64,000 nucleotides of DNA. Origin: Flavobacteriaceae bacterium (lineage in GTDB: Bacteria; Bacteroidota; Bacteroidia; Flavobacteriales; Flavobacteriaceae). The number at the start of each line of letters is the position of its first letter. Position 1 is the stretch's first letter. Made by a program: the position numbers and the translations under genes. Where the stretch lies: contig JAQWJJ010000011.1 in assembly GCA_029248405.1 (NCBI GenBank), forward strand, positions 62,001 to 126,000, written 5' to 3'. The notes under the pieces were generated by a model, which searched no databases, had not been told where the DNA came from, and worked only from the letters and a program-made list of their open reading frames with translations. This document shows positions 53,614 to 61,269 of this stretch, one piece after another.

Positions 53614-54117
53614 ATGACTTGGCAAAAGGTTTTATTGTTTTTCGTTTTGGTGTTGACCTTGAGCGCTGCGCAACGCCACAAGTTTTACGTCAGCACGACC
53701 AATATCGAATACAATGCCCAGGTAAAGTCTTTAGAGATCATATGTACGCTCTTTACTGATGACTTAGAGGCGGTTTTGCAACAGCGCTATGAGCCTACCC
53801 TCAAATTAGATCGTGGCGCTAATAAAGTGCGCAATGAAAGTTTTATTAAAAGATACATCTTGTCTCAATTATCCTTGACCGCGGACCAGCAGGTTGTCCC
53901 ACTGGAATATCTTGGTTTGGTCTACGAGAATGACCAGGTGAAAATTTACATTGAGGGCCCAAGGGTAGACAATTTTGAGACCCTCTTTGTCGCTAATAAA
54001 ATGTTATTTGACTTGTCGACAGAACAGCAAAATGTGATCCACGTGAAGCATCGCGACCAGCGCAAGAGTTTGCTCCTTTTTAATGAAAATCCAAACGGTT
54101 TGTTAAATTTTAATTGA
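53614..54117 (+). CDS. DUF6702-family exported protein
   Basis: From ATG 53614 the protein has 167 residues with an N-terminal signal peptide (KVLLFFVLVLTLSAAQ). The mature part begins HKFYVSTTNIEYN and contains LEIICTLFTDDLEAVL, a pattern I know as DUF6702. Function is not established. An in-frame ATG at 53560 would put 18 residues before the signal peptide and is rejected. It lies 58 bases before an M1-type metallopeptidase gene; this pair recurs in Flavobacteriales as far as I recall, which suggests a shared role. Confidence 0.8.
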   Translation: MTWQKVLLFFVLVLTLSAAQRHKFYVSTTNIEYNAQVKSLEIICTLFTDDLEAVLQQRYEPTLKLDRGANKVRNESFIKRYILSQLSLTADQQVVPLEYLGLVYENDQVKIYIEGPRVDNFETLFVANKMLFDLSTEQQNVIHVKHRDQRKSLLLFNENPNGLLNFN

Positions 54118-54175
54118 GAGTTGTGGCCATGCTCCTAAAAAGGTATTTTTAACACTTATTCTAACTTTCCAATTT

Positions 54176-56503
54176 ATGAACTTTAAATCTACTCCACTCG
54201 CTATTTTAACGCTTTGTTTTATGGCAGTTTTACCACTTAATGCCCAAGAGCCAGCCGCTGAGCAATCGCGTAAGCCAGGTCATTATAACAACAATCGTTT
54301 CAAACAGCTTTACCAGGAATTTTCTACACCTAACCAATATCGTTCTGCTAACGGGGCTCCCGGGCCGGCATATTACCAGCAGCAGGCTGACTATGATATG
54401 ACTTTAGAACTGGATGACGCCACAGCCAGAATTTATGGTGAAGAAACCATTACCTATACCAACAACTCGCCAGATGTATTAGAATATCTATGGGTTCAAT
54501 TGGATCAAAACAAACGTGCACGTGATTCAAAAAGTCCTTTAATTGAATCAAGTGGTGCTTTTCCAGCAGAAATGACGGGCAGTTTTGTCGGCAAGTACAT
54601 GGGTGAAGGGTTTGATGGTGGATTTAAGATTGATTGGGTAAAAGACGCCAATGGACGTCCATTGCCTTATATGGTCAATCGAACGATGATGCGCATTGAA
54701 ATGCCAAAACCTCTGGCCTCTGGAGATCAGTTCGAGTTCTCCATCAAATGGTGGTATAATGTGCCAGATCATACTATTGATCGCGCGCGCAGTGGGTATG
54801 AAGTTTACGACGATGGCAATAAAGGATTTGTCATTGCGCAGTTCTATCCTCGCATGGCGGTTTACAGTGATGTCGAGGGATGGCAAAACAGTCAGTTTTG
54901 GGGACGAGATGAGTTTGCTTTGCCTTTTGGGGACTTTGAAGTTTCGATAACGGTACCTGCTGATCACATTATGGATGCGACGGGCGTTTTGGTCAATAGA
55001 AAAGAAGTTTTTTCAAAGGAAATGATGCGCCGTTTTGAGCGTGCCTCTGAAAGTTTTGATGCTCCAGTGATGATCGTCACTCAAGCCGAAGCAGAAGCTG
55101 CAGCGGCAAATGGTGTTGCAAATGGCATTCCTTCTGCCAAAAAAACCTGGAAATTTAAGGCAGAAATGGTGCGTGATTTTGGTTTTGCCACGTCTCGTCG
55201 TTTCATTTGGGACATGATGGCCGTTAAAATTGGCAATCGCGATGTTATGGCTGTTTCTATGTATCCGCCAGAAGGGAACCCTCTTTGGGAAGATTGGTCA
55301 ACCCGTTTGGTCGCCAGCACACTTGAATCTTACTCAAGAATGACCTTTGATTATCCTTATCATAAGGCCATCTCTGTCCACGCCAAAAACCAGGGAATGG
55401 AATATCCTATGATCTGTTGGAACTACGGCCGTCCGGATAAAGACGGGACATACAGTGAGCGCACCAAGTATGGCATGTTTGGGGTCATCATACACGAAGT
55501 GGGTCACAATTTTTTTCCGATGATTGTCAATAGTGATGAGCGCCAGTGGACTTGGATGGACGAAGGCATTAATACTTTTGTTCAATATGTTGCAGAGCAA
55601 GATTTCGGAGAAAAATATCCAGAGGCCATTGCACCAAATCTAAAATACCCGTCACGCCGTGGGCCAGCCAAAGCTATTGTGCGTTATATGGCCGGTGAGC
55701 AGGATGAATTGGCGCCCATTATGACAAAAGGTCTGAACACCTATAATTTTGGTGCCAACGGGTACTCTAAGCCTGCTACGGGACTCAATATTTTGCGGAC
55801 GACGCTAATGGGCAAGGATTTGTTTGACTATTCTTTCAAGACTTACGCCCAAAGATGGATGTTCAAACACCCAACCCCAGAGGACTTCTTCCGTACTATG
55901 GAGGATGCATCAGCTATGGACCTTGATTGGTTCTGGCGCGCATGGTTTTACACAACAGATTATACAGATATCGGTGTAAAGGAGGTGAAAAAGTATTACG
56001 TGACGTCTAAGATGAACAGCCAAATGAAGGAGATGATGGCCGCTCGTGGCCTCTCCGAGAGTGATTTGCCGTCACTCGTTTATTTGGTCGAAGAGGGTAG
56101 TGAAGATTTTGAAGAATCGATGCGCACCCAAACCTTAAATGATGTGGTCAGTCTTCAGGAATATTTGATGGATAAAATGACACCTCAGGAGCGTGCTTCA
56201 TTGAAGCAGCCCAATTATTTTTATGAGGTAACGTTCGAAAAGCCAGGAGGTATTCCTATGCCGATTATCGCCGAATACACCTATGCTGATGGCACTACTG
56301 AGCGCGTGACTTATCCAGCGCAAATATGGCGCCTTAACGATAAAAGTGTTGGTAAAGTTGTGGCTTCCGAGAAGGAAATTGTGAAAATTGTGGTTGATCC
56401 TGATGAGGAAACTGCCGATATTGATACAGACAACAATAGTTGGCCAAAGGACGAAAAGGCAGGAGAATTCCAGACTTTCAAAAACAACATCAAAGGCCAA
56501 TAG
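54176..56503 (+). CDS. Exported M1-family metallopeptidase
   Basis: The 775-residue protein has a signal peptide (cleavage near LNAQ). The gluzincin motif is HEVGHNFF (His440, Glu441, His444) with the third ligand Glu463 in WMDEGIN. The usual aminopeptidase GxMEN motif reads GMEYP around residue 407, so exo-peptidase specificity may differ. No T9SS tag is present, and the protein ends in a Lys/Asn-rich tail (QTFKNNIKGQ), so a periplasmic location is likely. It probably forms a unit with the DUF6702 gene and ends at a terminator. Confidence 0.9.
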   Translation: MNFKSTPLAILTLCFMAVLPLNAQEPAAEQSRKPGHYNNNRFKQLYQEFSTPNQYRSANGAPGPAYYQQQADYDMTLELDDATARIYGEETITYTNNSPDVLEYLWVQLDQNKRARDSKSPLIESSGAFPAEMTGSFVGKYMGEGFDGGFKIDWVKDANGRPLPYMVNRTMMRIEMPKPLASGDQFEFSIKWWYNVPDHTIDRARSGYEVYDDGNKGFVIAQFYPRMAVYSDVEGWQNSQFWGRDEFALPFGDFEVSITVPADHIMDATGVLVNRKEVFSKEMMRRFERASESFDAPVMIVTQAEAEAAAANGVANGIPSAKKTWKFKAEMVRDFGFATSRRFIWDMMAVKIGNRDVMAVSMYPPEGNPLWEDWSTRLVASTLESYSRMTFDYPYHKAISVHAKNQGMEYPMICWNYGRPDKDGTYSERTKYGMFGVIIHEVGHNFFPMIVNSDERQWTWMDEGINTFVQYVAEQDFGEKYPEAIAPNLKYPSRRGPAKAIVRYMAGEQDELAPIMTKGLNTYNFGANGYSKPATGLNILRTTLMGKDLFDYSFKTYAQRWMFKHPTPEDFFRTMEDASAMDLDWFWRAWFYTTDYTDIGVKEVKKYYVTSKMNSQMKEMMAARGLSESDLPSLVYLVEEGSEDFEESMRTQTLNDVVSLQEYLMDKMTPQERASLKQPNYFYEVTFEKPGGIPMPIIAEYTYADGTTERVTYPAQIWRLNDKSVGKVVASEKEIVKIVVDPDEETADIDTDNNSWPKDEKAGEFQTFKNNIKGQ

Positions 56504-56524
56504 CCATTGGTTTTAGTACAATAC

Positions 56525-56551
56525 AAGCCTCGCAAATCTTGCGGGGCTTTT
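56525..56551 (+). terminator. Terminator after the M1 peptidase gene
   Basis: AAGCCTCGCAA pairs with TTGCGGGGCTT (one G-T pair) around a three-base loop, followed by TTGTGTTTGTG. The T tail is interrupted but adequate. Confidence 0.75.
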
Positions 56552-56565
56552 GTGTTTGTGACCCC

Positions 56566-56573
56566 TAACTTTG
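56566..56573 (+). promoter_or_regulatory. Candidate tatA -7 box TAACTTTG
   Basis: An exact TAnnTTTG match lies 13 bases before the tatA ATG. A second match, TATATTTG at 56575-56582, is too close to the ATG to give a leader. The call is tentative. Confidence 0.35.
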
Positions 56574-56586
56574 GTATATTTGTATC

Positions 56587-56859
56587 ATGATATTGTCTTC
56601 TTTGTTCATAAGTGGAGCCGAAATAGGGTTCATCATCTTCATCGTACTGATGGTATTTGGTGCCGACAAGGTGCCTGAGCTCGCACGTGGATTGGGAAAA
56701 ACCATGAAGCAGATACGCCATGCCACAGATGATATTAAAAAAGAAATCACCAAAAGCGCGGATAAGCAAGGGATAGACGTGACCGATTTTAAAAAGGATA
56801 TCGAAAAAGTCAAAGACGACGTGGATCAAATCACGGGGCCAATCAAGAGACAATTCTAA
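56587..56859 (+). CDS. tatA: TatA/TatE-family twin-arginine translocase component
   Basis: TatA forms the protein-conducting element of the Tat pathway in the inner membrane. The 90-residue protein has one N-terminal hydrophobic helix (residues about 8-24), then the hinge and amphipathic helix FGADKVPELARGLGKTMKQIR, which matches the family's FGxxKLPELxRxLG pattern. A charged, lysine-rich tail follows. No tatC gene is in the window. Its stop is 1 base from the stop of the convergent O-methyltransferase gene, with no terminator between them. Confidence 0.92.
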   Translation: MILSSLFISGAEIGFIIFIVLMVFGADKVPELARGLGKTMKQIRHATDDIKKEITKSADKQGIDVTDFKKDIEKVKDDVDQITGPIKRQF

Positions 56860-56860
56860 G

Positions 56861-57502
56861 TCATTTCTTTCTTGCGATCGAAAGACCGTCTCGTATAGGC
56901 AATAATACCGTTTCTAATTCTTGATGTAGGTTAAGGGCTTGGTTGTAAACAAGTAAGGCCTTGGTGTCGGCATCATTCTCCGCTAACGGCTCAACGACCT
57001 TACCACTCCACAAAACATTGTCGCTGACAATCAATCCACCTTTTTTTAGTATTGGCACGACCAATTCTAAGTAAAGCGGATAGTTGGCTTTATCTGCATC
57101 GATGAATACCAAGTCAAAATGTTGGTCAAGTGTCGGTATGATGTCGCTCGCGGCGCCCAAATGTTGTATGATTTGAGTCCCCTTACCTGAGCGGTCAAAA
57201 TATTTTCTTTGGATGGCTTGTAGTTCTGGATTGCGATCTATGGTATGCAAGACACCATGTTCTGTCAGGCCTTCGGCCATGCATAATGCAGAATAACCCG
57301 TATAGGTGCCAATTTCTAGGATGTGCTCTGGAGCTTTGATTTTGACCAGAAGGCTCAGTAGGCGTCCTTGAAGGTGTCCGCTCAGCATTCTGGGTGCCAA
57401 AACGGTTTGCCATGTTTCTTTGTTCAGCGCCTTGAGTAGCTCTGGTTCTTCTTGAGAATGTGCGCTGGAATATAGGTCTATCGCTTGAGGGATAAATTCC
57501 AT
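56861..57502 (-). CDS. COMT-like O-methyltransferase at the end of the kynurenine operon
   Basis: The 213-residue SAM- and metal-dependent methyltransferase shows ILEIGTYTGYSALCMAEGL (SAM site), DLVFIDADKANYPLY (first metal Asp) and LIVSDNVLWSGKV (second Asp and Asn), as in catechol and caffeoyl-CoA O-methyltransferases, and ends LPIRDGLSIARKK. Its start overlaps the ACMSD stop by 1 base, so it is the last gene of the kynurenine operon. Bacterial members act on small hydroxylated aromatics or have unknown substrates. 3-Hydroxykynurenine or 3-hydroxyanthranilate would be candidate substrates, which is inference only. Confidence 0.88.
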   Translation of the reverse strand: MEFIPQAIDLYSSAHSQEEPELLKALNKETWQTVLAPRMLSGHLQGRLLSLLVKIKAPEHILEIGTYTGYSALCMAEGLTEHGVLHTIDRNPELQAIQRKYFDRSGKGTQIIQHLGAASDIIPTLDQHFDLVFIDADKANYPLYLELVVPILKKGGLIVSDNVLWSGKVVEPLAENDADTKALLVYNQALNLHQELETVLLPIRDGLSIARKK

Positions 57503-58584
57503 TAGCCTATTATCTTTTTGATCAATGCGTCTTTTTGTTGTTGGTCATCTCCAAACAACCATTGCAAAACGTTGTCTGACCATATGGCGTCATATTGGTC
57601 TTGATCCAATAGGCCTTGATTTTGGGCAAGGTCTAGAATCTTTCCTGGATACGATGACTGTGGTACGCTTTCCATTTCGCCAAGTGGGTAAGGATCATCA
57701 AGGCCCATGAGTACTTGTTTACTGCCTTGATTTTTGATCAATAATTCAAGGGATCCTGTATCATGCACCAAGGTGTCGAAAAATATATTTTTGTGTCCTA
57801 CACTTTTTCGTGGATGTGTTTTTCCTTCAAAAAGATCTGGTCGTCCATCAAATCCTTGGATCCGGCGGCCCAAGTTGATCTGGGCCAATTGACCCCCGTG
57901 GGCAAAACAAGTGCGCATATTGGGGTATTTGTCTGCGTAACCATTTAGGGTAAAAAAGTGATAGGCATCGGCACATTGTGCGAGCATCCAAATCAAATGA
58001 AAGCGCCATGCGGTATTTTGGAGTTTGATGAATTTTTCGCCATCATACGGATGTATTTCTACCGCTAAATTATAGGAGGAGGCCAATTCGAAAATGGGTT
58101 CGTTTTCGGGGTCAAATATGCTTCTCCAGGTGCCTATAGTATCCATGTAATGGGTCGGCAAACACAATAATTTCAGGCCCAATTCCTCTACACAACGCTC
58201 CATTTCCCATAAAGCGCCTCGGACAAAACCAGGGTGTACAACAAATCCGCAAGTGAATTTTTGACCATAATCTTGTTGGATGCGGGCATTAAAATCATTC
58301 TGGAATCGCAGTGCTTGTTTCATTTCTTCAAGACGCAAACCATTGCCATAAAGCTGAGATAAATTGAGCACTACGGCATGATCAATTTTAAAACGCTCCA
58401 TCCACTCGAGTTTTTCGTCCAAGAAAAAACTTGAATCAGTTACGGGACGGCTCCAATCTTTTTGAAGCATGTATTTGCGTTCTTTATCCACCCAGAAAAT
58501 CCCCTTATCCTTCATGAATGCAGGAATCTCTTCTGGATAGGGAAGAAGGTGAGAGTGTCCGTTAATGCGTAGTTTTCTGGCCAT
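57502..58584 (-). CDS. 2-Amino-3-carboxymuconate-6-semialdehyde decarboxylase (ACMSD)-type amidohydrolase
   Basis: ACMSD decarboxylates the ring-opened product of 3-hydroxyanthranilate and so diverts it from quinolinate/NAD synthesis. The 360-residue amidohydrolase-fold protein has the zinc-binding HxH in GHSHLLP (His10, His12), further histidines in CLPTHYMDT, AVEIHPYDG and CFAHGGQL, and the catalytic Asp in GLDDPYPLGE, the ACMSD version of GTDYPFPLGE. Context in a kynurenine operon supports the call. It lies 14 bases after the SDR gene and overlaps the O-methyltransferase gene by 1 base. Confidence 0.93.
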   Translation of the reverse strand: MARKLRINGHSHLLPYPEEIPAFMKDKGIFWVDKERKYMLQKDWSRPVTDSSFFLDEKLEWMERFKIDHAVVLNLSQLYGNGLRLEEMKQALRFQNDFNARIQQDYGQKFTCGFVVHPGFVRGALWEMERCVEELGLKLLCLPTHYMDTIGTWRSIFDPENEPIFELASSYNLAVEIHPYDGEKFIKLQNTAWRFHLIWMLAQCADAYHFFTLNGYADKYPNMRTCFAHGGQLAQINLGRRIQGFDGRPDLFEGKTHPRKSVGHKNIFFDTLVHDTGSLELLIKNQGSKQVLMGLDDPYPLGEMESVPQSSYPGKILDLAQNQGLLDQDQYDAIWSDNVLQWLFGDDQQQKDALIKKIIG

Positions 58585-58598
58585 ATTGAGGACTTAAG

Positions 58599-59384
58599 TT
58601 ACAAAGATTTAGTGCGCCCGCCATCGACGGGCAAATTAATTCCGTTGATATAGCCGGCGGCAGGACTTGCCAAAAAAGCAATACTGAAGGCGACTTCTTG
58701 CGGAGAGGCAAAGCGTCGGGCAGGGACAAGCGAGCGCATGAACTCAGCGGCTTCCTCAGGTGTTTTATTGAAACGATTTGCGGCACTGTTGACGATGTCT
58801 GCTAAACGATCCGTTTGGGTGAAGCCTGGTAAGACATTGTTGATGGTGATGCCAAATGGTCCGAGTTCTGTCGATAATGTCTTGCTCCAATTCGCGACAG
58901 CACCACGAATGGTGTTGCTTACTCCCAAATTTTCAATGGGTTGTTTGACCGAAGTAGAAATCACATTGATGATGCGTCCATACCCTTTAGCTTTCATGCC
59001 CGCAACCAAACCTTGAACCAGAATTTGGTTACACATGAGGTGCTGTGCAAAGGCATCGGCGTAAGCTTTTGGTGCTGCAGCTAGGGCTGGTCCACCTTTT
59101 GGCCCACCGGTGTTATTGACCAATATTTCATAAGGTTCTTTCCCCGCTAGTTCGTCTATTGTTTTTGAAAAGACTTCGAGGTCCGTGAAATCGACCGCCA
59201 CGAATTGATGGTGCTGTTGCCCATTATTTGGCAATTCGTCAAGGACTGCTTTGAGCTTGTCTGGGTTTCTGGCCATGATGGTGACATGAGCGCCGAGCGC
59301 AGCAAGTTCTATAGCGGCTGCTTTGCCGATACCTGCAGATCCGCCGCAGACCAATGCTTTTTTGTGAGCGATACTTAGATTCAT
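58599..59384 (-). CDS. SDR-fold protein lacking the YxxxK catalytic pair, in the kynurenine operon
   Basis: From ATG 59384 the protein has 261 residues; a longer frame from 59471 runs back into the dehydrogenase gene. The cofactor loop is CGGSAGIGKA (residues 13-22), slightly off the classical TGxxxGxG, and VNNTGGPKGG replaces NNAG. Where classical SDRs have Ser and YxxxK it reads VISTSV (Ser143) and SNTIR (156-160), so both Tyr and Lys are missing. This fits an atypical BKR-like SDR group. No step of the known 2-aminomuconate pathway needs such a protein, so its role is open. Confidence 0.88.
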   Translation of the reverse strand: MNLSIAHKKALVCGGSAGIGKAAAIELAALGAHVTIMARNPDKLKAVLDELPNNGQQHHQFVAVDFTDLEVFSKTIDELAGKEPYEILVNNTGGPKGGPALAAAPKAYADAFAQHLMCNQILVQGLVAGMKAKGYGRIINVISTSVKQPIENLGVSNTIRGAVANWSKTLSTELGPFGITINNVLPGFTQTDRLADIVNSAANRFNKTPEEAAEFMRSLVPARRFASPQEVAFSIAFLASPAAGYINGINLPVDGGRTKSL

Positions 59385-59385
59385 T

Positions 59386-60834
59386 TTATGTGGTCTTATA
59401 ATTGATACAAACGTTTTTGGCTTCAGTAAAGAAGCGCAGGGCCTCAAAACCTCCTTCACGACCAACACCACTGGCTTTTATACCGCCGAATGGTGTGCGG
59501 AGATCCCGATTCATCCATGTATTGATCCAAACAATTCCAGCCTGAATAGATTGACTCATGCGCATTGAGCGGTCTAAGTCAGAGGTCCAGACACTGGCCG
59601 AAAGCCCATAGGGGACATCGTTGGCGTAATTCAATACTTCCTGCTCACCATCAAAGGGCATGAGTGTCACAACAGGCCCGAATATTTCCTCTTGATTGAC
59701 ACGGCAATCTGCCCGTTTGACCTCGATGACCGTTGGTGCCAAATAGAAGCCCTTCTCATGGCCTTGGACAACAACCTTATGGCCTCCTGTAAGCACGCGT
59801 CCGCCTTCTTCCTGTGCCACAGCAATATAGTGCAGTATTTTGTCTCTATGGTCCTCTGAAACAATGGCGCCGAGATAGACGTCTTGGGCAGGATGACCGA
59901 CAGTCAGTTGGGCAACACGTGACACAAAATCGTTCTTGAATTTTTCAAAAATAGAGCGTTCCACAAATATTCGGCTGCCACAGAGACAAATTTGACCCTG
60001 ATTGGCAAATGAAGACCTGATGGTGACGTCGAGCATTTTTTGATAGTCACAATCAGCGAATATGACATTCGGATTTTTACCGCCGAGTTCTAACGATAAT
60101 TTCTTGAACATTGGTGCAGCTGTCCGGGCAATATGGGCTCCAGTTTTGGTGCCTCCGGTAAATGAGATGGCTTTGATTCCAGGATGTTCAATAATGGCTT
60201 GACCAGCACTATTTCCTGTGCCGTGAACAATATTCAGGACGCCTGGAGGAAGTCCAGCCTTTTGGACGATCTCGGCTAACAAATAGGCGGTGGCTGGAGT
60301 GACTTCACTTGGTTTGGCAACCACTGTATTGCCAGCGGCAATGGCGGGCGCTATTTTCCAAGTAAAGAGGTAAAGGGGTAGGTTCCATGGAGAAATACAG
60401 CCCACCACGCCCAAGGGTTGCCTTAAGGTAAAATTCAGGGTGTTCTGTCCTGTACTCTCATGAGATTCACTGGCAAACTGAGTAATGGCATGACCAAAAA
60501 ACCTGAAGTTTGCAGCCGCACGTGGAATATCAACGCTCAAAGCTAATTTTAATGGTTTGCCATTGTCTTTGGATTCTGCCCGTGCAAGTTCTTGTGCTTG
60601 TTCATCGATGAGGTCTGCTATAGTGAGCAAAATTTTGCTTCGTTGGTCTAAAGTGGTCTGGCGCCAAGAGTCGAAGGCTTCTGCAGCAGCCTTGTATGCC
60701 AAACCAACATCAGTTTGATCACTATCGGGAATGGCCCCGTAAACTTCGCCGCTACTTGGATCAATATTGTCCAAACAGCGCTGGCTCGCGGCATCAGAAA
60801 AAGTTCCTCCGATAAAGTTTTGGATCCTTAACAT
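59386..60834 (-). CDS. 2-Aminomuconate-6-semialdehyde dehydrogenase
   Basis: This NAD+-dependent aldehyde dehydrogenase oxidises 2-aminomuconate semialdehyde to 2-aminomuconate, the step after ACMSD. The 482-residue protein has the active-site Cys283 in NQGQICLCGSR, Glu249 in SLELGGKNP and Asn151 in SPWNLP. The CLCGSR form of the cysteine motif is the version I associate with AMSDH/ALDH8A1-type enzymes. It lies 1 base after the RidA gene and 1 base before the SDR gene, which supports the substrate assignment. Confidence 0.92.
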   Translation of the reverse strand: MLRIQNFIGGTFSDAASQRCLDNIDPSSGEVYGAIPDSDQTDVGLAYKAAAEAFDSWRQTTLDQRSKILLTIADLIDEQAQELARAESKDNGKPLKLALSVDIPRAAANFRFFGHAITQFASESHESTGQNTLNFTLRQPLGVVGCISPWNLPLYLFTWKIAPAIAAGNTVVAKPSEVTPATAYLLAEIVQKAGLPPGVLNIVHGTGNSAGQAIIEHPGIKAISFTGGTKTGAHIARTAAPMFKKLSLELGGKNPNVIFADCDYQKMLDVTIRSSFANQGQICLCGSRIFVERSIFEKFKNDFVSRVAQLTVGHPAQDVYLGAIVSEDHRDKILHYIAVAQEEGGRVLTGGHKVVVQGHEKGFYLAPTVIEVKRADCRVNQEEIFGPVVTLMPFDGEQEVLNYANDVPYGLSASVWTSDLDRSMRMSQSIQAGIVWINTWMNRDLRTPFGGIKASGVGREGGFEALRFFTEAKNVCINYKTT

Positions 60835-60835
60835 G

Positions 60836-61261
60836 CTAAAGTGGTTTATAGGCCATGGCTTTAATTTCGATCAGTAGATGAGGGTGAGGCAGTTGGTGCA
60901 CTGCTACTGTGGTCCTGGCAGGGCCTCTCTCATGACTAAAATATTGGGCATAAACTTCGTTATAGCCTGCAAAATCATTCATATTGACCAAAAAAGTTGT
61001 CAAATCGACTAAGTCTTCCAATGTCGCATTTTCAGCAGCAAGATAATCACTGATGTTGTCCAAGACTGCTTTGGTCTGTTGTTTGATGTCCAAAGACATG
61101 GTGCCCATTGCATCGACTTTTTGCACTCCAGCAAATGAATTGTCAGGCAAGCGTGAACTTGTCCCACTGATGAAAATATAATCGCCAACGCGCTTGATGT
61201 GCGGATATGCGCCCCTGGGTGTTGCTTTCCCGTCAATTAATTTATTTTCTGATCCCGTCAT
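60836..61261 (-). CDS. RidA-family protein, probable 2-aminomuconate deaminase
   Basis: The 141-residue protein is a YjgF/YER057c/UK114 (RidA) fold member. It shows the segments YPHIKRVGDYIFISGTSSR, QQTKAVLDNISDYLA, FLVNMNDFAGYNEVYAQYF and ARTTVAVHQLPHPHLLIEIKA. The substrate-binding Arg and Glu expected in the last part are present. Its length and operon position between KMO and the semialdehyde dehydrogenase match AmnD/NbaF, which deaminates 2-aminomuconate to 4-oxalocrotonate. A general enamine deaminase function cannot be excluded. Confidence 0.88.
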   Translation of the reverse strand: MTGSENKLIDGKATPRGAYPHIKRVGDYIFISGTSSRLPDNSFAGVQKVDAMGTMSLDIKQQTKAVLDNISDYLAAENATLEDLVDLTTFLVNMNDFAGYNEVYAQYFSHERGPARTTVAVHQLPHPHLLIEIKAMAYKPL

Positions 61262-61269
61262 ATGAATGA

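Noticed and set aside
56311-56853. 180-codon minus-strand open frame across tatA and the M1 peptidase end
   Set aside because: It spans the antisense of two well-supported genes and a terminator. Its composition is Phe/Leu/Ser-rich without domain features.
59385-59471. Upstream start for the SDR gene
   Set aside because: The added 29 residues lie inside the dehydrogenase gene in another frame and precede a normal Rossmann strand start at 59384.
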